64,000 nt of DNA, from contig NZ_DF967965.1 in assembly GCF_001050195.2 (NCBI RefSeq), forward strand, positions 1,629,150 through 1,693,149, given 5' to 3'. Within the stretch, counting starts at the first letter, position 1. Each line of letters starts with the position of its first letter. The translations under genes were made by a program, and so were the position numbers. The notes beneath the pieces are model-generated. The model was not told the DNA's origin, ran no database searches, and worked only from the letters and a program-made list of their open reading frames with translations. This document shows positions 37,182 through 46,026 of the stretch, piece by piece. The DNA is from Anaerolinea thermolimosa. Lineage in GTDB: Bacteria; Chloroflexota; Anaerolineae; Anaerolineales; Anaerolineaceae.

Positions 37182-38162
37182 ATGTCAGCCTTAACAGCCA
37201 CAGCTATTGCTCATCCCAACATCGCCTTTATTAAATATTGGGGAAACCGTGATGAAAATCTGCGTATTCCCGCCAATGGTTCTATTTCGATGAATCTGGA
37301 TGGTCTTTTTACCCGTACTTCAGTTACCTTTTCACCTAATCTGAAAACTGACCTGTTATTTATCAATGGCAAACCTGCCGAGCAGGTTGCCCTTCGCCGT
37401 GTCAGCCGCTTTCTCGACCATATTCGGGGTTTAGCAAAAACGGATTGGTATACCGAAGTGGTTAGTGAAAACAATTTCCCTACAGGAGCCGGGCTTGCTT
37501 CATCAGCTGCAGCCTTTGCAGCTCTCAGCATGGCAGCTACTGCTGCTTTAGGGTTGAAGCTCACTGAGCAGGAACTTTCACGTATTGCCCGCCTTGGATC
37601 AGGTTCTGCCTGCCGGTCTGTGCCCGGAGGATTTGTGGAGTGGCAGGCTGGTACTTGCCATGAGGATTCCTTTGCTTTTAGCATTGCTCCGCCTGCTCAC
37701 TGGAATCTGGTCGACTGTATTGCCATTGCATCTTCAGGTCACAAATCCACTGGTTCAACAGAAGGTCATTCCCTGGCATTCACCAGCCCTCTTCAGCTCG
37801 CTCGGGTAGCTGATACTCCTCGCCGGCTTGACAAGGCACGCCGCGCCATTCTTGAACGTGATTTCGCTACGTTCGCCGAAATCGTAGAACAGGACAGCAC
37901 TCTCATGCACGCCGTTATGATGACTTCGACACCGCCATTGTTCTACTGGCAGCCTGTTTCACTGGAGATTATGCAGAAAGTCTCTCAATGGCGCGCAGAG
38001 GGCATCCCCTGTTGCTTTACTCTGGATGCTGGCCCAAACGTCCATGTGATTACACTGTCTTCCTCAGCTCCAGAAATCACCTCTCGACTTAGCGTCATAC
38101 CCGGGATACAGCAAGTCTTACAGGCCACTCCCGGTGGGCCTACTCAACTGATTGAGCAGTGA
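37182..38162 (+). CDS. mvaD: Diphosphomevalonate decarboxylase family (MVD or phosphomevalonate decarboxylase)
   Basis: A 326-residue GHMP-fold enzyme of the mevalonate route to isopentenyl units. AHPNIAFIKYWGNRDE, the P-loop PTGAGLASSAAAFAAL, SACRSVPGGFVEW and the catalytic-region TLDAGPNVHVI are all present. In Roseiflexus, also Chloroflexota, a homologue works on mevalonate monophosphate instead, so the true substrate is uncertain. The start at 37182 has only a weak AGAGAAAAG site. No other mevalonate gene is in the window. Confidence 0.88.
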   Translation: MSALTATAIAHPNIAFIKYWGNRDENLRIPANGSISMNLDGLFTRTSVTFSPNLKTDLLFINGKPAEQVALRRVSRFLDHIRGLAKTDWYTEVVSENNFPTGAGLASSAAAFAALSMAATAALGLKLTEQELSRIARLGSGSACRSVPGGFVEWQAGTCHEDSFAFSIAPPAHWNLVDCIAIASSGHKSTGSTEGHSLAFTSPLQLARVADTPRRLDKARRAILERDFATFAEIVEQDSTLMHAVMMTSTPPLFYWQPVSLEIMQKVSQWRAEGIPCCFTLDAGPNVHVITLSSSAPEITSRLSVIPGIQQVLQATPGGPTQLIEQ

Positions 38163-38228
38163 CGTGGGAGTTAAAAATGTAGTTGATATGTTTACACTCC
38201 CCGGATGGGCTATTTCTACTGCATAAGC

Positions 38229-38254
38229 CAAACCTCTCGCTTGAGGGTTTTTTT
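38229..38254 (+). terminator. Terminator downstream of mvaD
   Basis: A hairpin CAAACCTC / GAGGGTTTT with one bulge and a TCGCTT loop ends in a seven-T run, about 65 bases after the mvaD stop. Confidence 0.7.
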
Positions 38255-38373
38255 ATTAAAATTCTTATCTCTTTTTATGAAAAAGAGTGTTATATACTGT
38301 GAAGAGCGTTTCTCGTGATCGATGATGATCGGCAGGCAAGTCCTTCAATTTGTTGATCATAAAGGAGGGACGC

Positions 38374-38988
38374 ATGTACAATCTGAGCATCTTCACGTAC
38401 ATGGCACTGGGCTTCACCCTGGGAAGTATTCCCTTTTCTTATATCCTGACAAGGGTCTTTACCGGGAAGGATGTACGCCAGATCGGTGACGGAAACCCTG
38501 GCGCGGCCAATGCCTGGAAGGCAGGTGGCTGGCGCATTGGTCTGCTGGCTGTATTTTTCGACCTATGTAAAGGTTTTTTACCGGTCTTCCTGGCCCAGCG
38601 CGCCGGGTTGACGGATTGGGCACTGGTACCCGTTGCCATGGCTCCGATCTTTGGGCACGCATTACAGCCATTTTTGCACTTCCGCGGCGGCAAGGCACTT
38701 GCGGTGAGCGGTGGGGCCTGGCTGGCATGGATTGGTCCCATCGTTTTCCCCATCTATGCCTCGCTGACCCTGCTTGTGCTGGCCCTTCAGGACGAGCATG
38801 CATGGGCGGCCTTCTCAGGCACGCTTGCCCTGTTAATTTATGCCCTCTGGCTGGGTGATTCATCAGCTCTGGTAACTTTCGCCGCGTTAAATATGGTGCT
38901 CATCGGTTGGACTCATCGCCATGAACTTTCCCATGCCCCCCGATCACGGGCGTGGGTGGGGCGTCTCCTCTCACGGAGGGAGATATGA
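38374..38988 (+). CDS. plsY: Glycerol-3-phosphate acyltransferase PlsY
   Basis: A 204-residue membrane enzyme that transfers acyl from acyl phosphate to glycerol 3-phosphate. The start at 38374 follows AAAGGAGG. The three PlsY motifs are visible: GSIPFSYIL, DGNPGAANAWKAGG, and HFRGGKALAVSGGAW. About five spans. The final codons overlap the start of the GT2 gene (ATGA), implying coupled synthesis of a membrane lipid and its modification. Confidence 0.94.
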   Translation: MYNLSIFTYMALGFTLGSIPFSYILTRVFTGKDVRQIGDGNPGAANAWKAGGWRIGLLAVFFDLCKGFLPVFLAQRAGLTDWALVPVAMAPIFGHALQPFLHFRGGKALAVSGGAWLAWIGPIVFPIYASLTLLVLALQDEHAWAAFSGTLALLIYALWLGDSSALVTFAALNMVLIGWTHRHELSHAPRSRAWVGRLLSRREI

Positions 38989-40160
38989 ACGGTCTGGGCG
39001 TGCTACTGCCTTTTTCCGAGCACTACCCGGAAATGGTGGTGCTTTTTCTGGCATTAGGCGTGCTCATTGCCCTTTCCAATTTCTTTTTCGTACGCCGTCT
39101 GAGTGACTACCCTTCCCCGGTCGCTCACCCGTATGTTTCTGTTCTGGTACCGGCGCGAAATGAAGAGGGCAACATCGAAGCCTGTGTGCGTTCCCTGGCT
39201 ACTCAAGACTACCCCGCCTATGAAGTACTGGTGCTGGATGACCATTCCACCGATGGCACGGCGCTCATTCTGGAAAGGCTTTCTGCTGAATACCCTCACC
39301 TGCGTGTGGTGAAAGGTGCCCCATTACCCCAGGGCTGGTTCGGAAAACACTGGGCCTGTCATCAACTGGCACAGGCGGCAAAGGGTGAACTCCTCCTGTT
39401 TACCGACGCTGATACCCGCCATGCCCCCAACACTCTGCGCCTCGCCGTGGCTGCGCTCACCGCAGAAGGTGCCGATTTACTCACCGCCTTTCCATACGAA
39501 GAGACCCTGACCCTGGGCGAAACTCTGACTGTACCGATGATGGGTTTTGGTGTTCTCTCTTTTCTACCTGTGGCCCTGGCGCAAAAGCTGGCCTGGCGCG
39601 GCTTTTCAGTGACCATCGGGCAATTCATGCTCTTCAGACGAAAAGCGTATGAAGCCATCGGCGGCTTCGCCGCTGTGCGCAGCCATGCCGTAGACGATGT
39701 AGCTCTGGGACGGCGCATCCTTGAACAGGGCTATCGCTGGCGTCTGGTGGATGCCACCCGGGAAGTAACCTGCCGCATGTATCATAACCTGCGTGAGGCT
39801 ATGGATGGCTTCACTAAAAATATTTTTGCCTTCTTTGACTATCACATTCTACTCTACGTACTGGCATGGTTCTGGTTAACGGTTTGCTTCCTTGAGCCGC
39901 CTCTGGTGCTGCTGGCCTCAGCCCTGGGGTATCCGCTGGACTTTTACCCACTACCTCTGGCGGAGATCGCCGTGATAGAAGCGCTCTTCCTGTGGACGCT
40001 CACCGCCATCCGCTTCCGCTTCTCACCATGGGTGATACTGCTTTATCCCCTGATTGTTGCGCTCTTTGTGGTCATTGCCATGCGTTCTTTTGTTTTCACT
40101 CTGCGCGGCCGGGCAGAGTGGAAAGGCCGCACCCTTCCGCGCCCGGCTGTGCGTTGGTGA
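38985..40160 (+). CDS. Family 2 glycosyltransferase, membrane-bound
   Basis: A 391-residue protein. A first span (about residues 17-33) precedes the GT-A domain with VLVPARNEEGNIEAC, VLVLDDHSTDGTA and the metal-binding FTDADTRHAP. HAVDDVALGRRI holds the acceptor-side acidic residues, and three C-terminal spans follow. This is the pattern of CruC-like carotenoid or lipid glucosyltransferases. Coupling to plsY favours glycolipid synthesis (inference). Cytoplasmic face of the membrane. Confidence 0.85.
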   Translation: MNGLGVLLPFSEHYPEMVVLFLALGVLIALSNFFFVRRLSDYPSPVAHPYVSVLVPARNEEGNIEACVRSLATQDYPAYEVLVLDDHSTDGTALILERLSAEYPHLRVVKGAPLPQGWFGKHWACHQLAQAAKGELLLFTDADTRHAPNTLRLAVAALTAEGADLLTAFPYEETLTLGETLTVPMMGFGVLSFLPVALAQKLAWRGFSVTIGQFMLFRRKAYEAIGGFAAVRSHAVDDVALGRRILEQGYRWRLVDATREVTCRMYHNLREAMDGFTKNIFAFFDYHILLYVLAWFWLTVCFLEPPLVLLASALGYPLDFYPLPLAEIAVIEALFLWTLTAIRFRFSPWVILLYPLIVALFVVIAMRSFVFTLRGRAEWKGRTLPRPAVRW

Positions 40161-40257
40161 AGAGAGGGATATGCTCTCACCCACATCATTACAGGATCGC
40201 CCGAAACAGTTTGCGGGATAGGTTCTGTATGCCCGGAGTGGCTCTTCGGGGATCTCT

Positions 40258-41958
40258 TTAAACCGGAACACAAGCCTCGATGGTGGTGCCTATTCCTCGC
40301 TGGCTGTGGACGTTGACCACCCCGCCAAACATACGGGCACGTTCGCGCATACACGTAATGCCAAACGAATGCTCAAACTGGGCCTGGCTGTCAAAGCCCA
40401 CCCCATTATCCATCACACATAAAATCACCTGCCGACTCTCGAAGGTGAGAATGATCTGCACCCGCGTGGCTCGAGAATGCTTGCGAATGTTCGACAGCGC
40501 TTCCTGGGCTATTCGAAAGATAGCCTGCTTCACATCCGCTGAAAGAAGCGGTTGAGTGCCAATCACCTGAAATTGCATCTGGAGGTTGAGATCCCTTTGG
40601 AGCTTGGCAACCTCGTTTCTGATCAACTCTTCCAGGGATTGATGATTACTGGAGGAGGGTTTCAGAGAGAGCACTGAGCGGCGTGCTTCATTCAAATTAT
40701 CTCGAGCAATACTCTGAATACGTGAAAGACGTTCAGACGCCTGTTCGATCTGCCCCATATTCAAGCTTTCACGGAGTGCTTCTGTCTGCATGAGGATCCC
40801 CGCAAAACCCTGTGCCAGGGTATCGTGAATTTCGCGCGCGATACGGTTTCGCTCTTCAATCACCGCTACCTCACGGAGTTCCTGGTACATCCGCGAATTT
40901 TCCAGTGCAATGGCAATCTGGTCAGCCAGAGTTTGCACTGTGAACAGGTCGTGTGTATCCAGGCTGTCATGACGCGGGCTTTGGATATCGAGAATTCCTA
41001 ACGTATCACAACCCATTTTGATCGGTACGATGATTCTGGATAGCGATTCCGACAGCACCGGGTCAGCAAGCGTATGAGCTGAGTCGGACAGAGGATGGTT
41101 CTCAAGGTGCGGTCGGCCAGAACGTGCCACTGCACCTACCAGGCCATCATCTACACTAACCAGGGCGCCCACAGGTTTATCACTGGCATGACCCGCCTGC
41201 GCCGCCAGCACAAGAAAACGAGCCTGAGGTTGTTTTAGATACAGACGAATGCGATAAAAATGGAAGGTTTCCTGCAATGAGGCCACGATGGAAGGTAAAA
41301 CCTGCTCCACATCTACCACTGCACTGATCTTCTGCCCCACTTCGTTAATCGCCCGCAATTGGTCAGCTCTCCGTCTCTCAGCCCGCGTACGCTCCTCGAG
41401 ATGGCTCAAGAGAGTCAGAATGTTTTCATGAATACTGCGGGAGGGCTGAAGAAATTCATCAATGAAAATCGTTACTGCCACCACCAGTCCATGCGGGTGG
41501 ATCTGCGGTGGCCAGACCGGATAACAAAACATGTATTTCTTCCGCACCTGGCCATCATTATCCTTGAATTCATAAAAACCCTCAGCTTCACCCCCAAGAG
41601 ACTGTTCGATGATCTCCCAAAAGTTTGAATAACGTTGGGCTAGCGGGCGAAGGTCACTTCCAACCAGAGCCGGGTCAACATGAAACCGATTAATCCCCCG
41701 GCTATCGTGAACAGCTGAGTAACCGGTTTTTCCCACCCGTTGTACAGCGATCGAAGCCAGAATCGGATCAGTGCTGAGGGCTTCAAGGTTAGGGTATGTA
41801 TGACAGGATAGATAGATTTCAATTTGCCGGGCAATATCAGTGGCCTTCTGGCGAATCAATTCCTTGCCCAAGGCTTCCAGTGCTTCAGCCGCCAGGTCAG
41901 CCGCTTGCTGACCGATAAGAAAGCTGTCTTCCAGAGGGAAATCTAAGAATTGGCTCAT
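40258..41958 (-). CDS. Soluble NarL-type sensor histidine kinase with GAF domain
   Basis: A 566-residue kinase when started at the ATG at 41958; a TTG at 41997 is a longer alternative. The N-terminal 190 residues resemble a cache-like ligand domain (VHDSRGINRFHVDPALVG and CYPVWPPQIHPHG) but there are no obvious membrane spans. A GAF domain follows (about 215-360), then a HisKA_3 motif REIHDTLAQGFAGI with His378, and an HATPase_c domain with DNGVGFD. Its partner is the divergent response regulator at 42082. It lies next to the p-cresol genes. Confidence 0.87.
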   Translation of the reverse strand: MSQFLDFPLEDSFLIGQQAADLAAEALEALGKELIRQKATDIARQIEIYLSCHTYPNLEALSTDPILASIAVQRVGKTGYSAVHDSRGINRFHVDPALVGSDLRPLAQRYSNFWEIIEQSLGGEAEGFYEFKDNDGQVRKKYMFCYPVWPPQIHPHGLVVAVTIFIDEFLQPSRSIHENILTLLSHLEERTRAERRRADQLRAINEVGQKISAVVDVEQVLPSIVASLQETFHFYRIRLYLKQPQARFLVLAAQAGHASDKPVGALVSVDDGLVGAVARSGRPHLENHPLSDSAHTLADPVLSESLSRIIVPIKMGCDTLGILDIQSPRHDSLDTHDLFTVQTLADQIAIALENSRMYQELREVAVIEERNRIAREIHDTLAQGFAGILMQTEALRESLNMGQIEQASERLSRIQSIARDNLNEARRSVLSLKPSSSNHQSLEELIRNEVAKLQRDLNLQMQFQVIGTQPLLSADVKQAIFRIAQEALSNIRKHSRATRVQIILTFESRQVILCVMDNGVGFDSQAQFEHSFGITCMRERARMFGGVVNVHSQRGIGTTIEACVPV

Positions 41959-42005
41959 AGAGTTCTGCCCATCGAAAGCAAACACCTTCAGACTCAATCC
42001 AGGCA

Positions 42006-42050
42006 GTTTGATTGTACCCTACTTCGGCTCTATCCGGTTTATAATCAAAC
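42006..42050. repeat. Inverted repeat between kinase and response regulator genes
   Basis: GTTTGATT (42006-42013) and AATCAAAC (42043-42050) are a perfect 8-base inverted repeat with a 29-base spacer. The right arm overlaps a TATAAT (42040-42045) that is the likely -10 for the regulator gene. It may be an autoregulatory binding site. Confidence 0.45.
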
Positions 42051-42081
42051 CATCTGGCAGGCATCTTCTGGAGGCATCCTC

Positions 42082-42726
42082 GTGAGTCAGACGATTCGCA
42101 TCTTAATTGCAGATGACCATCCGGTTATTCGCGAAGGTTTAAGCGCCATGTTATCTCGAGTCCCGGGTTTCGAGGTGGCGGGAGAAGCCAGAGATGGGAA
42201 AGAAGCCATGGATATGGCCTTACGGCTTAAGCCAGATATTGTGCTCATGGATCTGCGTATGCCGGGGATGGATGGGGTAGAAGCCATGCGCATGATACAC
42301 CTCCAGTGTGAAACTATTCGTTTCATCATCCTTACAGTTTACGACAACGACGAATATATCTTTGAAGGCATTCGGGCAGGTGCATCTGCCTATTTACTTA
42401 AGGATGTTTCCCGAGAAACGCTTATCCAGGCTATACGAGAAGTCTATAGTGGGCAATCCCTCCTCCACCCGCAGATCACCCGCAAACTCCTCGATCACGT
42501 GTCTGGTGGAGCCGGAAAAGAGCAAAACTCACTTTTAACCGAACGTGAGCTGGAAATTCTCCAGATGATGGCCAGCGGTGCCTCGAATAAAGAAATTGCC
42601 CGAGGGCTTTCAATTAGCAGTCACACTGTGAAAACCCACGTGAGCAACATCTACCAGAAACTTGAAGTCAGCGACCGGGCTGAAGCCGTCGCCAAAGCCC
42701 TGCGTGAAGGCATTTTACGGGGATAG
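42082..42726 (+). CDS. NarL/FixJ-family response regulator
   Basis: A 214-residue protein started at GTG 42082 after GGAGG. The receiver domain holds the Asp-Asp pair in IADDHPVIREGL and the phosphoacceptor Asp57 in IVLMDLRMPGMDG. The C-terminal LuxR-type helix-turn-helix is LTERELEILQMMASGASNKEIARGLSISSHTVKTH. It is divergent from the kinase and 189 bases upstream of hpdB in the same direction, so regulation of the p-cresol operon is a reasonable inference. Confidence 0.94.
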   Translation: MSQTIRILIADDHPVIREGLSAMLSRVPGFEVAGEARDGKEAMDMALRLKPDIVLMDLRMPGMDGVEAMRMIHLQCETIRFIILTVYDNDEYIFEGIRAGASAYLLKDVSRETLIQAIREVYSGQSLLHPQITRKLLDHVSGGAGKEQNSLLTERELEILQMMASGASNKEIARGLSISSHTVKTHVSNIYQKLEVSDRAEAVAKALREGILRG

Positions 42727-42768
42727 ACCCCACAGGATCAGCCAAATGGGGGATACCCATCGGTAAAA

Positions 42769-42852
42769 CGATTGAGAAGATCATCAGCCATTTTTCGCAT
42801 TTAAAAATCGGCGATTCCCCCGATTGAGCCCCCGACCAGGAATGGTTAAAGT
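42769..42852 (+). promoter_or_regulatory. Candidate hpd promoter with two CGATTGAG direct repeats
   Basis: TTGAGC (42824-42829), 17 bases and TAAAGT (42847-42852) make a moderate sigma-70 promoter ahead of hpdB. The octamer CGATTGAG occurs at 42769-42776 and again at 42821-42828, exactly 52 bases (about five helical turns) apart, the second overlapping the -35 box. That is a plausible activator layout. Confidence 0.4.
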
Positions 42853-42869
42853 AAACACGGAACCCCAGA

Positions 42870-42891
42870 GTGGGAGGTTAGACTCCCCCAC
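42870..42891 (+). repeat. Stem-loop in hpdB 5' leader
   Basis: GTGGGAG pairs with CTCCCCCAC (two extra C's) around a short loop, 10 bases before the GGAAAGGAG ribosome-binding site of hpdB. Function unknown. Confidence 0.4.
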
Positions 42892-42915
42892 ACCATTCTT
42901 GGAAAGGAGTTTACT

Positions 42916-45654
42916 ATGTCAGAAAAGTCCGTAGGCGTGCAGGAAGTCACCCGAAGCCTGGCTGACATCCTGCAAGAAAAGGGAATCCCGATCAGCTTTC
43001 AGTATGGGAAAGCCCCCGAAGAAATGGTCGATCGTGAAGTGAGTCGTGAGCCAACCCCACGCGCTAAAAAGCTTCGCGATCTTTATTTTAATACCTATTC
43101 TTCGGTCGATCTGGAATTTCCCTACTGGTACACACGCAAGTATATGGAACTGGATAATGAAGTTCCCATTGTGCGGCGTGCCCTGGCCCTGAAGAGCGCT
43201 TTCAGTCACCTCACTCCAAGCATTTACCCCGGAGAACTCCTGGTGATGGGTAAAGCCCATTACTACCGGGGTTCATTCCCCATGCCCTGGTTATCTGAGT
43301 CCTTCTACGTAGCCAAAGAGGATGAGCTATACCAGGAAGCCCTGAAGCGTGGGAGCGCTTCCGCAGGGGAACTTTCCAAGTTCGGCGCTGGTGGCGGTAA
43401 CGTAACCAAATCCTTTGGCAACGTCGTCTCCATTGCCGGTAAGTTTGGCATCCGCAGTGAAGAGGTGCCCGCACTGATCAAACTGGCCAAACAGTGGGTA
43501 GGAAAATCAGTTGAGGACCTGGGCCATAAGTACGAGATGATGGTTCCCGAATACGAGCTCAAAGAGAAATTAATGCGCTCGCTGATCTGCATGTTCGACT
43601 CGGGATTCACGCTCCCCCAGGGACGCGAGGTGATTAATTATTACTACCCACTTCAGTATGGCTTCGACGGTTTAATCGAACTTGCCAGAAAACGCAAGGC
43701 TGAAGTGGCCGGGAACGCCGACGGTGACGGCGTAAAAGGTATGGACCGCCTTTATTATTACGAGGCTGTCATTCATGTGATCGAAGGCCTGCAAAAGTGG
43801 ATCCTCAACTACGCCCGTGAGGCACGCCGCCTGGCTGGAATCACCACCGATCCCTCTCAAAAGAAAGAATACGAAGAAATCGCTGAAACCCTCGAATGGA
43901 TTGCCCACAACCAGCCTCGCACTTTCCGCGAAGCTCTACAACTGACCTACACCCTGCATATTGCTGTACTCAATGAAGACGCTATTTCGGGCATGTCTCC
44001 GGGTCGTCTTGGACAGGTGCTCTGGCCATGGTACGAACAGGGAACGGAAGCTGGCCATCTGAGCCGAGAAAAAGTACTCGAACTCCTGGAGTGCCATCGC
44101 GTTAAATTTACCTGTATTGACTGCTTCGCCTCAACCGGTGTGGTGGGTGGCGTGCTTTCAGGCAACACTTTCAATAACCTGAGCATGGGTGGCCTCACCA
44201 AAGATGGGAACCCGGCCTCTAATGACCTGGAAAAGCTCATCATCGATGCTGCCATGAGCCTGCAATCGCCCCAACCCACACTTTCAGTGCTTTACGACGA
44301 GAAACTCCCTGAAGACTTCCTCCTCAAAGCTATCGAATGCGTCAAAACGGGCACCGGTTACCCCGCATGGATGAACAACCAGGGCGGCATTCAGTTCCTC
44401 ATGGGGCAGTACGGCTCAGAGGGAATGACCATTCCCGAAGCACGCGCTATTGCCATTGGTGGGTGTCTGGAAACTTCACCCTGCACCTGGCACCCACTCA
44501 CTCTGAATGGAAAAAAATACTGGGTACCTGGTGGCGCGGGCCAACCCACCTCAGTGGGAGTTCATTTCATCGCCAATCCCAAGATCCTCGAGTGCGTACT
44601 ATTCAATGGGTATGATCACCGGCTAAAGGAACAAATTTACCCGCCTCATAATCGCAGGCTTGAAACCTATGGCGATGTGTGGGAAGTTTACAAGCAATAT
44701 TACGAGATGACCGTCGATGCGCTCAATAAGTGCAACAACATCCAGCACGATATCTGGCGAAAGAACAACATGACCGTGATTAATTCGTTCCTCAAGCCAG
44801 ATTGTCTGGAGAAAGGACAACACATCGGCAATATGGGCTATCGTTACAACGCCACCTTCAATGTGGAATCCTGCGGAACCATCAACATGGTCAACTCTCT
44901 GGCGGCACTTAAGAAGCTGGTGTATGAAGAGAAGAAATACACCCTTGACCAGATGCGTGAAGCGATCCTTGAGAACTTCGGCTTCAAGACGGCTCATGAA
45001 GTGGGAAGCTTCTCCCTCTTCTCGCAGGTCAAGAAAGCTGGCGGCGAAAAATACGACAAAATTCACAGCGACTGCCTGCTTGCGAATAAATACGGTAATG
45101 ACGATCCGTTTGTTGACCACATTTTGCGCGAGTACGAAGAGTGGTTCTGTGAGATGTGCCACAATTACGAGTCGCTGTATGCCCGGCCGTTGTACGCCTG
45201 CCAGATTTCTGTTTCTACCCACGGCCCACAGGGTGCAGCCACCCTGGCCACCCCAGATGGTCGCCTGGCCGGCACAACCTATGCCGATGGTTCAATGTCG
45301 GCATACCCTGGCACCGACCGCAACGGCCCCTATGCTCTGTTTAACTCAGCTACTGTCTGGGACCACACCCGGTCGCAGAACTCCCAGTTGAACCTCAAGA
45401 TTCATCCGAGCGCGGTTAAAGGCCTCGAAGGATCACGTAAACTGCTCGAACTCACGCGCGCTTACATGCGCCGTGGTGCATTCCACATCCAGTACAACAT
45501 TGTGGACTCCAAAGTTCTGCGTGATGCTCAAGCCCACCCCGAGAACTACCGCGATCTTCTCATCCGTGTAGCAGGCTTCACACAATACTGGGTCGAACTG
45601 GGTAAACAGATTCAGGACGAGGTCATCGCCCGCACCGAATACGAACAGGTATAA
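42916..45654 (+). CDS. hpdB: 4-hydroxyphenylacetate decarboxylase, glycyl radical catalytic subunit
   Basis: A 912-residue glycyl radical enzyme converting 4-hydroxyphenylacetate to p-cresol and CO2. It aligns with clostridial HpdB by eye over its whole length, offset by 14 residues. The thiyl Cys517 and Glu519 lie in GGCLETSP. His550 in [10 protein letters not shown] and Glu651 in NVESCGT correspond to the clostridial residues that bind the phenolic hydroxyl and carboxylate (His536, Glu637). Gly887 in [10 protein letters not shown] carries the radical. These positions favour HPAD over indoleacetate or phenylacetate decarboxylases. Needs HpdC (next gene) and activation by HpdA (47413). Irreversibly inactivated by oxygen, so the host is anaerobic. 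Confidence 0.93.
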   Translation: MSEKSVGVQEVTRSLADILQEKGIPISFQYGKAPEEMVDREVSREPTPRAKKLRDLYFNTYSSVDLEFPYWYTRKYMELDNEVPIVRRALALKSAFSHLTPSIYPGELLVMGKAHYYRGSFPMPWLSESFYVAKEDELYQEALKRGSASAGELSKFGAGGGNVTKSFGNVVSIAGKFGIRSEEVPALIKLAKQWVGKSVEDLGHKYEMMVPEYELKEKLMRSLICMFDSGFTLPQGREVINYYYPLQYGFDGLIELARKRKAEVAGNADGDGVKGMDRLYYYEAVIHVIEGLQKWILNYAREARRLAGITTDPSQKKEYEEIAETLEWIAHNQPRTFREALQLTYTLHIAVLNEDAISGMSPGRLGQVLWPWYEQGTEAGHLSREKVLELLECHRVKFTCIDCFASTGVVGGVLSGNTFNNLSMGGLTKDGNPASNDLEKLIIDAAMSLQSPQPTLSVLYDEKLPEDFLLKAIECVKTGTGYPAWMNNQGGIQFLMGQYGSEGMTIPEARAIAIGGCLETSPCTWHPLTLNGKKYWVPGGAGQPTSVGVHFIANPKILECVLFNGYDHRLKEQIYPPHNRRLETYGDVWEVYKQYYEMTVDALNKCNNIQHDIWRKNNMTVINSFLKPDCLEKGQHIGNMGYRYNATFNVESCGTINMVNSLAALKKLVYEEKKYTLDQMREAILENFGFKTAHEVGSFSLFSQVKKAGGEKYDKIHSDCLLANKYGNDDPFVDHILREYEEWFCEMCHNYESLYARPLYACQISVSTHGPQGAATLATPDGRLAGTTYADGSMSAYPGTDRNGPYALFNSATVWDHTRSQNSQLNLKIHPSAVKGLEGSRKLLELTRAYMRRGAFHIQYNIVDSKVLRDAQAHPENYRDLLIRVAGFTQYWVELGKQIQDEVIARTEYEQV

Positions 45655-45674
45655 CTTACCAGGAGAAAATAAAC

Positions 45675-45944
45675 ATGAGCCAGGAAACTTTACGGCACAA
45701 CGATTGCATGAATTTTCTCGCGGTGGATGTAACCAAAGGAATTTGCCGCCGCACAAACGAGCTGGTACTCATCGACTCGGAAGTATGCGGTTCGTTCACT
45801 ACTCTGCCCAAGTGTAAAAATTGTGCTTTCTTCAAGGAAAATGGGCAGGAAACTATCGGTACCTGCACCGCTGAGAAGACCCAACCGTGGACCTTCCAGG
45901 ACTTAATCGCAGTCACCTGCGAAATGTACGCGGAGAATAAGTAA
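45675..45944 (+). CDS. hpdC: 4-hydroxyphenylacetate decarboxylase small iron-sulfur subunit
   Basis: An 89-residue protein specific to HPAD-type glycyl radical enzymes. All eight ligands for two [4Fe-4S] clusters are visible: His8, Cys11, Cys24, Cys38 for the first and Cys47, Cys50, Cys64, Cys82 for the second, with clostridial spacing. The subunit joins HpdB in a hetero-octamer and regulates its activity. Phenylacetate decarboxylase and indoleacetate decarboxylase lack this subunit, so its presence supports the HPAD call. It starts 20 bases after hpdB with a CAGGAG site. Confidence 0.93.
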   Translation: MSQETLRHNDCMNFLAVDVTKGICRRTNELVLIDSEVCGSFTTLPKCKNCAFFKENGQETIGTCTAEKTQPWTFQDLIAVTCEMYAENK

Positions 45945-45957
45945 AAGGTTGAATCAA

Positions 45958-45992
45958 CCCCGGGGGGCTTCTATCCGAAAGGCCCCCCGGGG
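45958..45992. repeat. Very stable GC hairpin between hpdC and MFS gene
   Basis: A perfect 11-base stem CCCCGGGGGGC / GCCCCCCGGGG with a 13-base loop and no T run. It probably shields the hpdBC message or partly terminates transcription before the transporter gene. Confidence 0.65.
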
Positions 45993-46026
45993 CACACAAC
46001 ATCTCCAAACACGAGGAATTTCGGTC

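Noticed and set aside
44623-45222. A 199-codon open frame antisense to hpdB
   Set aside because: It lies wholly inside the strongly supported hpdB gene; no family resemblance or ribosome-binding site was seen.
42916-45654. Reading the glycyl radical enzyme as pyruvate formate-lyase, choline lyase or indoleacetate decarboxylase
   Set aside because: The GGCLE motif, His550, Glu651 and the adjacent Fe-S small subunit match 4-hydroxyphenylacetate decarboxylase; there is a single Cys at the active site and no Cys-Cys pair.
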